DNA of 64,000 bases from Archangium violaceum Cb vi76 (lineage in GTDB: Bacteria > Myxococcota > Myxococcia > Myxococcales > Myxococcaceae). How positions within the stretch are numbered: the first letter of the stretch is position 1; each line of letters starts with the position of its first letter. The notes below the pieces were generated by a model. It had not been told where the DNA came from, did no database searches, and was given only the letters and a program-made list of their open reading frames with translations. Positions 48,275 to 56,924 of the stretch are shown piece after piece. The stretch covers positions 1-64,000 of the forward strand of contig NZ_JPMI01000232.1 of NCBI RefSeq assembly GCF_000733295.1. The letters run 5' to 3'. A program made the position numbers and the translations under genes.

Positions 48275-48939
48275 GCGAGCTGTCGATGGAGTGGTGGGTG
48301 GCCCAGCGTCCTGAGCGGGTCTTCGCGGCCATCGAGGATCCCTTCCAGATGCGGCGCTGGTACGGGGCGGTTCCAGGTGGCCAGCGTCTCGGGGAAGTGG
48401 GAGACGCGGACGCAGGCGAGCCGTTCCAGGTGAACGTGCTCGATGTGAAGGGGGTCCTCCGGACGCAGACGGGCCGCATCCTCGAGGTGTTTCCGGGCCG
48501 GGGCTTCTCGATGGAACTGGCCTGGGACGGCGGGGAGCTCGGCAGCGACACGACGCGCCTCTCCATGAAGCTCGAGCCCTCCGGAGATGGCACGCGCATC
48601 GAGGTCCGCCAGGGCCCGTTCTCGAGCCCCGAGCTCCTGGAGGCGTACCGGGCGTACTGGGAGGCGAACGTGGGGCGATTGATCCGCGTCGCCTCTGGAG
48701 AAGCGGTGCCCTGCTTCGAGGAGTTCTGGGAGGAGTCGGGGGGCTACGTCGAGCCGCTCGGCCTGGCGGCCTATACGGTGCTCGCCGGCATGAAGGAGGC
48801 CGGGGTGCCGCCGGAGACGCTCGCGCAACTGGAGGAGACGCTCTACACGCACCTCGCGCGCGTGCCCGAGGAGACGGCGGGAGTGCTCGGAGCGGTGCTT
48901 CGCGAGCGCCTGAAGGGCATGCTTTCGGGTGGAGGCTGA
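48271..48939 (+). CDS. SRPBCC (AHSA1-like) protein
   Basis: A 222-residue protein. The first about 140 residues form a START-like SRPBCC domain: WWVAQRPERVFAAIEDPFQM at the front, MRRWYGAVPGGQRL, FQVNVLDVKGVLRTQTGRIL and the long C-terminal helix EAYRAYWEANVGRLIRVASG, as in AHSA1-type proteins. A helical tail of about 75 residues without known domain follows. Such folds bind hydrophobic ligands or chaperones. Translationally coupled to the 2OG oxygenase, which suggests a joint pathway. Confidence 0.78.
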   Translation: MSELSMEWWVAQRPERVFAAIEDPFQMRRWYGAVPGGQRLGEVGDADAGEPFQVNVLDVKGVLRTQTGRILEVFPGRGFSMELAWDGGELGSDTTRLSMKLEPSGDGTRIEVRQGPFSSPELLEAYRAYWEANVGRLIRVASGEAVPCFEEFWEESGGYVEPLGLAAYTVLAGMKEAGVPPETLAQLEETLYTHLARVPEETAGVLGAVLRERLKGMLSGGG

Positions 48940-48948
48940 AGGCGGGCC

Positions 48949-49980
48949 TCAGCGCCGGCCGAGGAATCCCTCGAGCACCCCGGCGACGTTGGTGCCGATC
49001 TCATCCACCGCGTAGCCACCTTCCTGCACGAACACCGTCGGCAGCTTCAGCCCGGCCAGCCGCTGTCCGATGAGCGGGTAGTGCTCCTGGGCGAGCTTGA
49101 AGGCGCTGATGGGATCGCCCTCGTAGGTATCGACGCCGAGCGACACGACGAGGGCCTCGGGCGAGAACGTCCCGATGGCGTCCAGCGCGGCTCCGAGGGC
49201 GGCGTTGTACTCGTTCCAGCCGGTGCCACGCTCCAGCGGGAGGTTGAGGGTGTAGCCCTCTCCGGCGCCTGCTCCGCGCTCATCGGCATAGCCGAGGAAG
49301 TAGGGGTAGTCCGTCTCCGGGGTCGCGTGGATGGAGACGAACAGCACATCGGAGCGCTCCCAGAAGATGTCCTGGGTGCCATTGCCGTGGTGGTAGTCCA
49401 CGTCGAGCACCGCCACCCGGGCGAACCCCCGGTCACGCAGGTGCTGGGCCGCGAGGGCGGCGTTGTTGAGGAAGCAGTAGCCGCCGTAGACGGAGTGCCC
49501 GGCGTGGTGTCCGGGAGGACGGCACAGGGCGTAGGCGCTCTTGTCCCCCTCGGCGACGAGCGCGGCGGCGGTCAGGGCGGAGTGCGCGGCGGCGAGCGCG
49601 GCGTCCCAGGTGCCCTCGACGATGGGCGTGCTGGAGTCGAAGGCGTAGTAGCCCATGCGGCCGTTGATGCCGGAGGGGATGTGGTCCCGGCGCAGGCCGC
49701 GGGCGGGAAAGCCGCTCGGCAGCATGAAGCCCTCCTTGCCGAGCGAGCGCCACTCGGCATGGGCGGTGCGCAGGAACTCGACGAACGCGGCGTCATGGAC
49801 GCGCAGCAGGGACTCGTGGGCGAAGGAGCGCGGCTCGATGAGCTCGAGTCCGGCGCGCTCCACGGCCTTCAGGATGTAGTCGACGCGCACCGGCATCTCG
49901 AAGCACGGCACCAGCTCGCCGCGATGCAATTCCATGCCGCCGTCATGGCGGGCGTGCAGCGGGGAATGAACGACTTTCAC
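48949..49980 (-). CDS. Acetylpolyamine amidohydrolase-like (class II HDAC fold)
   Basis: A 343-residue zinc hydrolase of the histone deacetylase/acetylpolyamine amidohydrolase family; the length is that of bacterial AphA enzymes. The catalytic motifs are intact: ALCRPPGHHAGHSVYGGYCF (tandem His), AVLDVDYHHGNGTQDIF (zinc Asp and His), SLGVDTYEGDP (zinc Asp) and QEGGYAVDEIG (transition-state Tyr). It should deacetylate acetylputrescine, acetylcadaverine or a similar amine. A GTG at 49980 with GGAG upstream is the start; the open frame to 50187 is not conserved-looking. It ends 10 bp from the convergent SRPBCC gene. Confidence 0.88.
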   Translation of the reverse strand: MKVVHSPLHARHDGGMELHRGELVPCFEMPVRVDYILKAVERAGLELIEPRSFAHESLLRVHDAAFVEFLRTAHAEWRSLGKEGFMLPSGFPARGLRRDHIPSGINGRMGYYAFDSSTPIVEGTWDAALAAAHSALTAAALVAEGDKSAYALCRPPGHHAGHSVYGGYCFLNNAALAAQHLRDRGFARVAVLDVDYHHGNGTQDIFWERSDVLFVSIHATPETDYPYFLGYADERGAGAGEGYTLNLPLERGTGWNEYNAALGAALDAIGTFSPEALVVSLGVDTYEGDPISAFKLAQEHYPLIGQRLAGLKLPTVFVQEGGYAVDEIGTNVAGVLEGFLGRR

Positions 49981-50366
49981 CGGGGAGTCTCCAGGGCTGA
50001 AGGAGGAGCGGCGCGGCGAGTTGTAACGCAGCGTGGGTCCGTCATCCAAGGGAGGGGGCTCCGCCCCCGGCACGGGGGTGAAGTGGAGCAATACCCGGCG
50101 GCGAGGCACCGGCCGCGGGAAAAAAGACGGCCGCTGGGTGGTGGTCGAGGTGAACGACTGAGGCGTCTCCGGGCTCCCGGCGAGCATCGACCCACGCGAG
50201 CTGTTCGCGGCGTTGCTGGGCGTGGAGCGTTGACTGACACACCGCTCGTCAGGGCTGGCGCGTCAGGGAGCAACGTGAGGCTCGCCTGGGGGCTAGCCAA
50301 CAAGAACGGTGACAGGCGCCGGTTGGAGATGGCGCCGGCCGGGCGAGGACGTTAAGGGAGTGCCCC
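49981..50366. other. Divergent intergenic region
   Basis: No gene is seen in 386 bases between the divergent deacetylase and zinc-knuckle genes. It holds a perfect GC hairpin GGGGGC-TCC-GCCCCC at about 50054-50068 and a TTGACTGACA segment near 50233, which could be a -35 element for the rightward gene. Confidence 0.5.
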
Positions 50367-50834
50367 ATGGAGCCCACCACCGACCTGGCCACCTGTCTGC
50401 TCTGTGGCGCTGGAGCCTCTCCGGCGCTGAACCTGCCGCGCTTCGCTGGAGCCGCGTGTCAGGGCTGTGCCCAGCGCGTGGGACATCTGCTGGTGCAGGA
50501 TCCCACGCAGCTGACGGACATCTGGCCGCTGCTCGCCGACGACGTGGACGATGAGCCCGAGCCCACGGTGCAGCGCGCGGATGGGAAGACGGTGGAACTG
50601 CGCCAGGTCATCGCGGAGATGAAGCGCGAGCTGTCGGTCGAGGACCGGATGAAGCTCGCGGAGATGTACGGAGAGATCGGTCTCATCCGCGAGCAGCTCG
50701 AGGAGTGTGGCCGGGTGCTCGTCGCGGCGCCCGCGGCCGGGTTGGCTCAGCGTGCGCTCGACGTGCTCTTCTCGGAGGAGCTGTGCTCGCCGCGCGGAAT
50801 CGAGGAGCTCCGCGGGCGCCTGTTCCCGGCTTGA
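50367..50834 (+). CDS. Zinc-knuckle protein of unknown function
   Basis: A 155-residue soluble protein. Its N-terminus has two Cys pairs (CLLCGAG and CQGC, residues about 10-34), probably one zinc ribbon. The rest is acidic then helical (ELRQVIAEMKRELSVEDRMK) with a C-terminal helix bundle. No known family. AAGGGAG precedes the ATG. It is followed by a LysR remnant and an AEC transporter. Confidence 0.7.
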   Translation: MEPTTDLATCLLCGAGASPALNLPRFAGAACQGCAQRVGHLLVQDPTQLTDIWPLLADDVDDEPEPTVQRADGKTVELRQVIAEMKRELSVEDRMKLAEMYGEIGLIREQLEECGRVLVAAPAAGLAQRALDVLFSEELCSPRGIEELRGRLFPA

Positions 50835-50847
50835 GAAGCGGGACGGG

Positions 50848-51003
50848 AGTGACATCGGGCTGGTGGTCCACCCGGATTTGCAGCACAACGCGCGTGTGCG
50901 CGCCACCCTCCACTTCCTCACCGGGCTCATCCAGCGCGAGCGCCCCCTCCTGTCCGGCGAGGGCCGTCCCGCCCCGCGCTCCTCCGGGAGGCGTTCCTCG
51001 TGA
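50848..51003 (+). pseudogene. Remnant of a LysR-type regulator C-terminus
   Basis: An open stretch reads SDIGLVVHPDLQHNARVRAT and HFLTGLIQRERPLL, which is the hallmark end of LysR-type regulators (a strand, His-Pro-Asp-Leu, Arg-x-Arg and a final helix). Nothing of the DNA-binding or remaining effector domain lies upstream; the preceding bases belong to the zinc-knuckle gene. Its stop (TGA at 51001) overlaps the GTG of the AEC transporter. So it is probably the trailing end of a regulator lost by deletion. Confidence 0.6.
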
Positions 51004-51902
51004 GCCAGCTCGTCGGTCTGCTGGCCGCCAGTCTCCTCCTCGGTGCCTTCGCCCGGCGCAGCGGCCGTTTCCCGGAGCAGACGGCGCTGGCCATCAACGC
51101 CTTCGTGCTCAACATCGCGCTGCCCGCGCTTGTGCTGCGCGCGGTGCACCGTCTCACGCTCGCTCCCGAGCTGCTCGTCGCCGCCGCCACGCCCTGGCTC
51201 ATCTTCGGCGGCTCGTGGCTCTTCTTCCGCACGGTGGGTCCGCGGCTGGGTTTTCCGCCCGGCACCGTGGCGGCGCTCGTCCTCACCGGCGGGCTGAGCA
51301 ACACCGCCTTCGTGGGCCTGCCCCTCATCGAGGGACTCATGGGCCGTGATGCGCTACAGGTGGCCGTCGTCGTGGATCAGCTCGGCTCGTTCCTGGCGCT
51401 GGGCACGGTGGCCACCCTCTTCGCCACGCACGCCGCCGCGAAGGACACCCGCCTCAGCGCGCTGCTCGAGAAGGTGGTGGCCTTTCCGCCCTTCATCGCC
51501 CTGACGGCTGGGTTCGTCCTGCACCCGTGGGACTGGCCCCAGGCCGTGGACGTGGTGCTCGGCCGCCTGGGCGACATGCTCACCCCGCTGGCGCTCTTCT
51601 CCGTGGGTTTCCAGTTACGGCCCTCGGGCGTGAAGGGCCGGGTGCGCGCGCTCGTGCTGGGACTCGGTTACAAGCTGGCGCTGGCGCCACTCGCGATTGC
51701 GCTGCTGTTGCTGCTGCTGCCCGGCATGGGCCGGCTCACCTTCGAGGTGTCCGTTCTCCAGGCCGCCATGGCTCCCATGGTCACCGCCGCCATCCTCGCC
51801 GCGGACAATGGGTTGGATCCGGAGCTCTCCGCCCTCATGGTGGGGCTGGGCATTCCACTCTCGTTCGCCACGGTGCCCATCACCCTGTGGCTCCTGCGTT
51901 GA
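51000..51902 (+). CDS. AEC family transporter
   Basis: A 300-residue membrane protein of the auxin efflux carrier (AEC) family with about 10 helices in two halves. Typical segments: NAFVLNIALPALVLRAV, LVLTGGLSNTAFVGLPLIEG, and in the second half TPLALFSVGFQLRP and APMVTAAILAADNGLDPE. The members carry organic acids or amino-acid derivatives. The GTG at 51000 has GGGAGG at a good distance and overlaps the LysR remnant's stop. Confidence 0.88.
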   Translation: MSQLVGLLAASLLLGAFARRSGRFPEQTALAINAFVLNIALPALVLRAVHRLTLAPELLVAAATPWLIFGGSWLFFRTVGPRLGFPPGTVAALVLTGGLSNTAFVGLPLIEGLMGRDALQVAVVVDQLGSFLALGTVATLFATHAAAKDTRLSALLEKVVAFPPFIALTAGFVLHPWDWPQAVDVVLGRLGDMLTPLALFSVGFQLRPSGVKGRVRALVLGLGYKLALAPLAIALLLLLLPGMGRLTFEVSVLQAAMAPMVTAAILAADNGLDPELSALMVGLGIPLSFATVPITLWLLR

Positions 51903-51915
51903 GAGCGTGCGCCGC

Positions 51916-52131
51916 CTACGCGACGGCCTGCGTGGCGTAGGCGATCTCCAGGCCTTCCTTGCGCATGCGCAGCCGCGTGCGCGACAGCCAGTGGCAGTGC
52001 GCGCAGTAGCTGTGCGCGCCGTTGCCCGGCGTGCTGCGGATGGTCACCGCGCCGCCGCACAGCATGCAGCCATCGGGAAGGGTGAACTCCGAAACGGCGT
52101 CACCCATGTTCTTCTCAGTGGTTCCGGTCAT
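51916..52131 (-). CDS. Small zinc-ribbon protein
   Basis: A 71-residue protein with two C-x2-C knuckles (CMLCGG and CAHCHW), about 20 residues apart, as in one zinc ribbon, followed by a basic helix (TRLRMRKEGLEIAYAT). Start at the ATG at 52131; a GTG at 52140 in frame is possible. Function unknown; such proteins often bind nucleic acid or ribosomal parts. Confidence 0.65.
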   Translation of the reverse strand: MTGTTEKNMGDAVSEFTLPDGCMLCGGAVTIRSTPGNGAHSYCAHCHWLSRTRLRMRKEGLEIAYATQAVA

Positions 52132-52337
52132 GCCTTTCACGTAACGCAGGAATCGGCGGCCACAAGCCGCCGGACCGTGTTTTCCGTGCACCCCTGGAGG
52201 GCAGGCAGGCGGGCCTGTAGCGCCTACCGTCCTCCTGGTTCCTGTCCACCGCCGCACACCGCAACCCGCCGAACACAGGCGCTCGCCTTGGCACGCCGCT
52301 TTCAAGAGAAGGGCGTTCCTGAGGGGGGAGGGTGGGC

Positions 52338-52565
52338 ATGGAGATTGCGCGAGTCGCGCTTCGCCGACATGGGAAGGGTTGGGGGGTGGAGGTGACCCTC
52401 GAGGGGGGCGGTGTGCGGCGCTATCGCTATGGCAGCGAGGCGCAGGCGCGCTACTTCGCCGCGGTGTTCGAGTTGGGACCGAGTTGGCTGCCGCCGGTGT
52501 CACGGCGACGGCGCGCCCGGGCCGGGGCCTCCTCCGCCGGGCGGGCAGCGGGCGGGCCCGCGTAG
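52338..52565 (+). CDS. Small protein of unknown function
   Basis: A 75-residue protein. The first half (IARVALRRHGKGWGVEVTLE, YRYGSEAQARYFAAVFEL) has a strand-strand-helix pattern and a strong Shine-Dalgarno (GGGGAGG) ahead of the ATG at 52338. The rest is Arg/Ala-rich and low in complexity. No family recognised; translation is likely but conservation is unknown. Confidence 0.5.
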   Translation: MEIARVALRRHGKGWGVEVTLEGGGVRRYRYGSEAQARYFAAVFELGPSWLPPVSRRRRARAGASSAGRAAGGPA

Positions 52566-52642
52566 GCCCGGGGGGGCCGGGCATCTCCCGGGCCTCCGTG
52601 GGGGTTCCGGAGAGGCCGCGCACCTGCTAGGAGTCACGCCTC

Positions 52643-52927
52643 ATGAGCAAGAGCAACTACACCCCCCGCCCGAACCGCGAGCCCATCACCCGTGAGACGG
52701 ATCCAGCCGGCCGCTGGTCCGCGAAGTTCCCGGACATGATTGGCTACAAGAACCAGGGTGGCGGCAAGGTGCCGGCGGACTACGGGTGGAACACCAACCC
52801 GAAGCAGTGGCAGGAGGAGATGACGCCCGAGAACCTCGCCACCGAGTACCGCAACCTGGTGGTTCCGCGGCTCCCCGTGCCGGCCGCCGCCGCGCTGCCC
52901 GAGGGCGCCAAGGCCGAGTCCAAGTAG
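52643..52927 (+). CDS. Small Pro/Asn-rich protein of unknown function
   Basis: A 94-residue soluble protein with AGGAG at a good distance before the ATG. It is rich in Asn, Pro and charged residues (NYTPRPNREPITRETDPAGR, then YGWNTNPKQWQEEM), so it could be partly disordered. No family is recognised. It converges on the helical protein gene, 13 bp away. Confidence 0.65.
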   Translation: MSKSNYTPRPNREPITRETDPAGRWSAKFPDMIGYKNQGGGKVPADYGWNTNPKQWQEEMTPENLATEYRNLVVPRLPVPAAAALPEGAKAESK

Positions 52928-52940
52928 TCTCCCGGCCGCC

Positions 52941-54128
52941 TCAGGTGAAGGGCAGGGCCGCGAGACGCTCCCGGAACACCTCCAGCGTCTCGCGCAGCTC
53001 CGCTTCCTCCACGGACTGCTCGAGGCCCAGGCGCGCCTTGCGCAGGAAGGCGTCGAACACCGGCGCCCGGCCGTAGAGCGCTCCAGAGACATCCACCGCC
53101 TCGCGGATGACGCGCTCGGCGCCCGGCGAGCCCAGGAACAGGTGCATCGCCGCCTGCTCCAGCCGTGCCCCGCACGCCGCCCACACCGCCCGGTCGTGCG
53201 CCGTCAGCGTGCGCTGCGTCAGCTCCGCGCCCACCCGTCCCAGCTCTCCGAGGAAGGGCTCCACGAGCGTCCGCAGCTCCTCCGCGGGCACCTCCGGCAG
53301 CGAGGCCAGCGCGCGCAGCCGCTCGCGCACCTCCACCACCAGGCGCTTGTCCCGCGTCTTCATCGTCAGCGAGGTGTTCATCCCCGCGAAGGCCGCGAGC
53401 ATCTCCTCCAGCCGCCGCGCCAGCCCCGGCCCCTCCCGTGGGGGCGCGGTGGCCGCCTTCTCCAGCCGTGACTGCAGCGAGCGCCGCAATTCCGCCACCC
53501 CGCCACGCAGCGCGGCCGCCGCCGCCACCTGCCCCTGGTAGCCCGGCACCACGTCCTCGCGCCGCACGTCCGCGAAGGCCGCCGCCGTGAGGTACACGAG
53601 GTCTCCCATCTGCGCGCGGAAGTCCGCGCGGAACGACTGCAGCTCCGCCATCAGCGCCCAACGGTCGCTCACCACCTCGGGCCGCCGCACCCGCTGGCCC
53701 AGGTCCGCCACGCGCCGCGAGAGCCGCCCCGCGCACGCGCCCAGCACCACCTCCACCTCCCGCGACAGCCGCTCGTCCACGCCCGCGGGGGGAGGCTCCC
53801 ACGCACCGTCGCGCGCGGCCTCCACCGAGGAGGGGAAGGCCTCGTGGATGGCCGACACCAGGGCGTTCACGTCCATCACCGTGTCCCGGATGGCCGGGGC
53901 CATCGTCTCCCACAGCGACAGGTCCGCCCCCTCCGTCTCCTCCAGGGTGGTGGGCTCGTACTTGACGATGTTGAGGTGCCCCAGCCGGTCGATGGCCAGC
54001 GCCGCGGCCCGGTACACGCGCTCCAGCCGTGAGGCCAGCGCGCGGTGGGTGAGCTCCTCCAGCAGCGTCTTCAGCCGGGGAGGCAGCGTGTCCTGCGGGG
54101 CTCGGGGCTTCTTCTCCGGAGGCGGCAT
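52941..54128 (-). CDS. Helical protein of unknown function
   Basis: A soluble 395-residue protein that is almost entirely alpha-helical. It has regularly spaced Leu/Ala heptads (RLEEMLAAFAGMNTSLTMKT, EVRERLRALASLPEV) and no catalytic motif I recognise. An N-terminal basic-Pro stretch (PPPEKKPRAPQDTLPPRL) precedes the helices. It might be a scaffold. The ATP-grasp gene ends 10 bp upstream... reading in the same direction 5' of it, hence a possible operon partner. Confidence 0.65.
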   Translation of the reverse strand: MPPPEKKPRAPQDTLPPRLKTLLEELTHRALASRLERVYRAAALAIDRLGHLNIVKYEPTTLEETEGADLSLWETMAPAIRDTVMDVNALVSAIHEAFPSSVEAARDGAWEPPPAGVDERLSREVEVVLGACAGRLSRRVADLGQRVRRPEVVSDRWALMAELQSFRADFRAQMGDLVYLTAAAFADVRREDVVPGYQGQVAAAAALRGGVAELRRSLQSRLEKAATAPPREGPGLARRLEEMLAAFAGMNTSLTMKTRDKRLVVEVRERLRALASLPEVPAEELRTLVEPFLGELGRVGAELTQRTLTAHDRAVWAACGARLEQAAMHLFLGSPGAERVIREAVDVSGALYGRAPVFDAFLRKARLGLEQSVEEAELRETLEVFRERLAALPFT

Positions 54129-54137
54129 GGCCGCAGG

Positions 54138-55028
54138 CTAAGCCATCCCGCGCGCCTTGTGGACGATCGCGTCCGCCAGCGTGTCCACCGCCCGGGGTCC
54201 GCCCTGCCGCAGGAAGAGGTTGGGCTCGGTGATTTCCAGCTCCATCAGCAGCAGCCCGCCGTGCTCGTCCCGCGCCACGTCCACCCGGGCGTAGAGCAGC
54301 TCGAAGCCGGTGGCGGCGAGCACCTGGCGGGCGAAGGCGCGCTCGTCCTCGGAGGACGGGGCGGGCTCGGCGGCGGTGGCGTCGTAGCCCGGGTTGCCCG
54401 AGAGGGCCGGTTGCCGCTTGATGGCGTGGGTGTGCTCACCGCCCAGGAAGAGGATGGAGCGCTCGCCATGGCCCTCCACCGAGGGCAGGTAGGGCTGCAC
54501 CATCATGTCCTTGTGGGGGAGGACACGCTCCACCAGCGCCTGGGCGGCGGGGAGCTCCTCGGGCTTCCGGACGCGCAGCGTGTCCCGCGCGCCCGCGGAC
54601 ACCGCGGGCTTCACCACCGCGTCAGCCCAGCCGCGCTCCGCGAGCAGCGCCTTCACGTCCGGCCGCGAGCCGCGCTCCAGCCAGGCGGTGGGCACGGTGG
54701 CGATGCCGCGCTCCGCGAGCTCGCGCAGGTAGCCCTTGTGCGTGTTCCAGCGGAGCACCTCGGGCGGATTCCACAGCGGGCAGCGGGCACCGGCGCGCTC
54801 GGCCCAGGACACGAACTCCTCCCGGCGCGCATCCGAGTCCCAGGCGGTACGGATGAGCGCGAGCCGGAAGCGGCTCCAGTCCACGGCCGGGTCGTCCCAG
54901 ATGACGGGCCCGGCCTTCAGGCCCCTCGCGGCGAGTGCCTGGGCGAGCAGATGCTCGTCGGGCAGGCACTCGGGGAAGGTGGACGCGGTGACGAGCGCGA
55001 CGTCGTAGGCATTCTCATTCACGGACAT
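54138..55028 (-). CDS. ATP-grasp (RimK/glutathione synthetase-like) protein
   Basis: A 296-residue ATP-dependent ligase-like protein. The ATP-grasp core is visible: the first Lys region WADAVVKPAVSAGARDT (ATP-binding Lys and the Gly-rich loop), DMMVQPYLPSVEGHGERSIL, and the metal-binding segment LLMELEITEPNLFL (Glu-x-Asn). The family joins a carboxylate to an amine with ATP; members include DcsG-like and RimK-like enzymes. No substrate can be inferred. ATG at 55028; 16 bp before it lies the stop of the aminotransferase, so it may be at the end of the Lrp operon. Confidence 0.83.
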   Translation of the reverse strand: MSVNENAYDVALVTASTFPECLPDEHLLAQALAARGLKAGPVIWDDPAVDWSRFRLALIRTAWDSDARREEFVSWAERAGARCPLWNPPEVLRWNTHKGYLRELAERGIATVPTAWLERGSRPDVKALLAERGWADAVVKPAVSAGARDTLRVRKPEELPAAQALVERVLPHKDMMVQPYLPSVEGHGERSILFLGGEHTHAIKRQPALSGNPGYDATAAEPAPSSEDERAFARQVLAATGFELLYARVDVARDEHGGLLLMELEITEPNLFLRQGGPRAVDTLADAIVHKARGMA

Positions 55029-55044
55029 GGCCGCGGGAGATACC

Positions 55045-56262
55045 TCAACTCCGGGCGGCGGAGATGACCGCACCGAGCCGGCGCATGCCTTCCTCGATGA
55101 GCTCCGGCGGACGGTTGGAGAAGTTCAGCCGCATGAACTCCGTGCGAGGCTCGCCCGCGAAGAAGGAGGCACCGGGCACGAAGGCGACGCGCTTCTCGAG
55201 CGCCAGGGGGAAGAGGGCATCCGCGCTCATGCCCCGCGGCAGCTCCACCCACAGGAACATGCCGCCGTCCGGCTCCGTCCACCGGGTGCCCTCGGGCATG
55301 TGCTTCTCCAGCGCGGCGAGCATCACCTGGCACCGGTCGCCGTAGACGGCGCGCAGCTTCTCCAGGTTGGCGTTGTAGTCGAAGCTCGACAGCAGCCGCG
55401 CCGTGGCGCGCTGCGCGACCGTGGCGGTGTGCAGGTCCGCCGACTGCTTGACGACGGTGAGGGCGCGGATGATCTCCCGCGGACCCACGGCCCAGCCGAT
55501 GCGCAGCCCGGGGGCCAGCGTCTTGGAGAACGTCCCCAGGGTGACGACCACGCCCTCGGTGTCGAGCGAGGCCAGCGACGGCAGGTGCTCGCCCCGGAAG
55601 CGCAGCTCGCCGTAGGGGTTGTCCTCGAGGATGAGGATGCGGTGGCGCTGGGCGAAGCGCACCAGGGCCTGCCGGCGCTCCAGCGACAGGGTGGTGCCCT
55701 TGGGATTCTGGAAGTTGGGGACCAGGTAGATGAGCTTGGGCTTGCGGCCCACGGTGTGCAGCAGCGACTCCAGCTCGTCCACGCGCATGCCGTCCCGGTC
55801 GCTGCCCACGACGGAGTAGGAGACCTCGTACCCGCTGAACGTCTGCAGCGCGGCCAGGTAGCTGGGATTCTCCACCACCACCACGTCACCCGGGTCGAGC
55901 ATCACCTTGGCCACCAGGTCGATGCCCTGCTGCGAGCCGCTGGTGATGAGCACCTGGTCCGTGGCCGCGTGCAGGCCCTGGCCGCCCAGGTGCGAGCAGA
56001 TCCACTCACGCAGCGGGCCGTAGCCCTCGGTGGTGCTGTACTGGAGCGCCGCGCGGCCTTCCTCGGCGAAGACCTCGGCGTGCGCCTGGGCGATGGCCTC
56101 CACCGGGAAGAGCTCGGGCGCCGGCAGCCCTCCAGCGAAGGAGAGCACGTCCGGACGCTCGGCCACCTTGAGGATCTCCCGCACGGCGGAGGCCTTGACC
56201 CGCGACATGCGCTGGGCCAGCGGGAACGGCGGAGGAGCGATAATGGGGGTGGCCGCGGTCAT
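55045..56262 (-). CDS. PLP-dependent aminotransferase, LysN-like
   Basis: A 405-residue fold-type I aminotransferase resembling the catalytic part of MocR-type proteins and the 2-aminoadipate transaminase LysN. Motifs include LSFAGGLPAPELFPVEAI, LQYSTTEGYGPLREWI, ITSGSQQGIDLVAKVM, NFQNPKGTTLS, EDNPYGELRF and the Schiff-base Lys in LGTFSKTLAPGLRIGW. It is the second gene after the Lrp-type regulator (2 bp spacing), a common arrangement for amino-acid catabolic transaminases. It is probably controlled by that regulator. Branched-chain, aromatic or aminoadipate substrates are all plausible. Confidence 0.88.
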   Translation of the reverse strand: MTAATPIIAPPPFPLAQRMSRVKASAVREILKVAERPDVLSFAGGLPAPELFPVEAIAQAHAEVFAEEGRAALQYSTTEGYGPLREWICSHLGGQGLHAATDQVLITSGSQQGIDLVAKVMLDPGDVVVVENPSYLAALQTFSGYEVSYSVVGSDRDGMRVDELESLLHTVGRKPKLIYLVPNFQNPKGTTLSLERRQALVRFAQRHRILILEDNPYGELRFRGEHLPSLASLDTEGVVVTLGTFSKTLAPGLRIGWAVGPREIIRALTVVKQSADLHTATVAQRATARLLSSFDYNANLEKLRAVYGDRCQVMLAALEKHMPEGTRWTEPDGGMFLWVELPRGMSADALFPLALEKRVAFVPGASFFAGEPRTEFMRLNFSNRPPELIEEGMRRLGAVISAARS

Positions 56263-56264
56263 GG

Positions 56265-56735
56265 TCAGGCTCCTTTCAGCTCTTCGGGGGAGACGTGGAT
56301 GTACGTCTCCTCCTTGATGGATGTCAGAACGATGGTGGTGTGCGTGCGCGTGACGCCGGAGATGGTCCGCAGCGTCTCCACGAGCAGGGAGTCGAGCGTC
56401 TTCGTGTTCCGGGTGCGCACCTTGAGGATGTACGAGTCCTGGCCGGCGACGCGGTGCGCCTCGAGCACCTCGGGCATGGCCAGCACCTTGCGGGCGAACC
56501 CCTCGAAGTACTTGGGGTGCTCGATGCTCACGCCGATGAAGGCGGTGATGTCCTTGCCCAGCTTCGACGCGTCCACGCGCGCCGTGTAGCCGGTGATGAC
56601 CCCCCGCTCCTCGAGCTTGCGGATGCGCTCGGCCACCGCCGGCTGGGACAGACCCACCGAGCGGGAGAGCTCCAGCTGCGTGGCTCGCCCATCTCGCTGC
56701 AGCAGATCGACGAGGCGGTGGTCCAGTTCATCCAT
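56265..56735 (-). CDS. Lrp/AsnC family transcriptional regulator
   Basis: A 156-residue regulator: an N-terminal helix-turn-helix (LVDLLQRDGRATQLELSRSV, GLSQPAVAERIRKLEERGVI) and the C-terminal RAM effector domain (ITAFIGVSIEHPKYFEGFAR, VAGQDSYILKVRTRNTKTLD). It should bind amino acids as an octamer or dimer and control the adjoining aminotransferase and its own gene. The stop is 2 bp before the aminotransferase start. Upstream is an AT-rich region with nested inverted repeats that could be its own binding site. Confidence 0.93.
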   Translation of the reverse strand: MDELDHRLVDLLQRDGRATQLELSRSVGLSQPAVAERIRKLEERGVITGYTARVDASKLGKDITAFIGVSIEHPKYFEGFARKVLAMPEVLEAHRVAGQDSYILKVRTRNTKTLDSLLVETLRTISGVTRTHTTIVLTSIKEETYIHVSPEELKGA

Positions 56736-56747
56736 GGCGGGTCAGCG

Positions 56748-56789
56748 ACCTTATTTTTATAAGTCCCAGTGACTTGATGCCTATAAGGT
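56748..56789. promoter_or_regulatory. Nested inverted repeats upstream of Lrp gene
   Basis: An AT-rich 42-bp stretch 13-54 bp upstream of the Lrp start contains ACCTTAT (56748-56754) with ATAAGGT (56783-56789), CTTAT-TTTT-ATAAG (56750-56763) and AAGTC-CCAGT-GACTT (56761-56775). In a 70 percent GC genome this is a good candidate for an autoregulatory Lrp-type operator, overlapping the promoter. Confidence 0.55.
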
Positions 56790-56924
56790 ATATGTCTCTC
56801 GGTGACGGTGCAAGAGGGCGGCAGGCAGGCGGGCGAGCCTCTTCCACCGGGGCGTCACGAACACGGGGGGCCTCCTCTGTTGGCAATGCACGTCTCGCGC
56901 CCGTGGGCCCCGAGGAGCGCAGCC

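Noticed and set aside
50042-50242. 66-codon minus-strand frame upstream of the deacetylase
   Set aside because: No ribosome-binding site and low-complexity Pro/Ala/Gly product that spans the GC hairpin.
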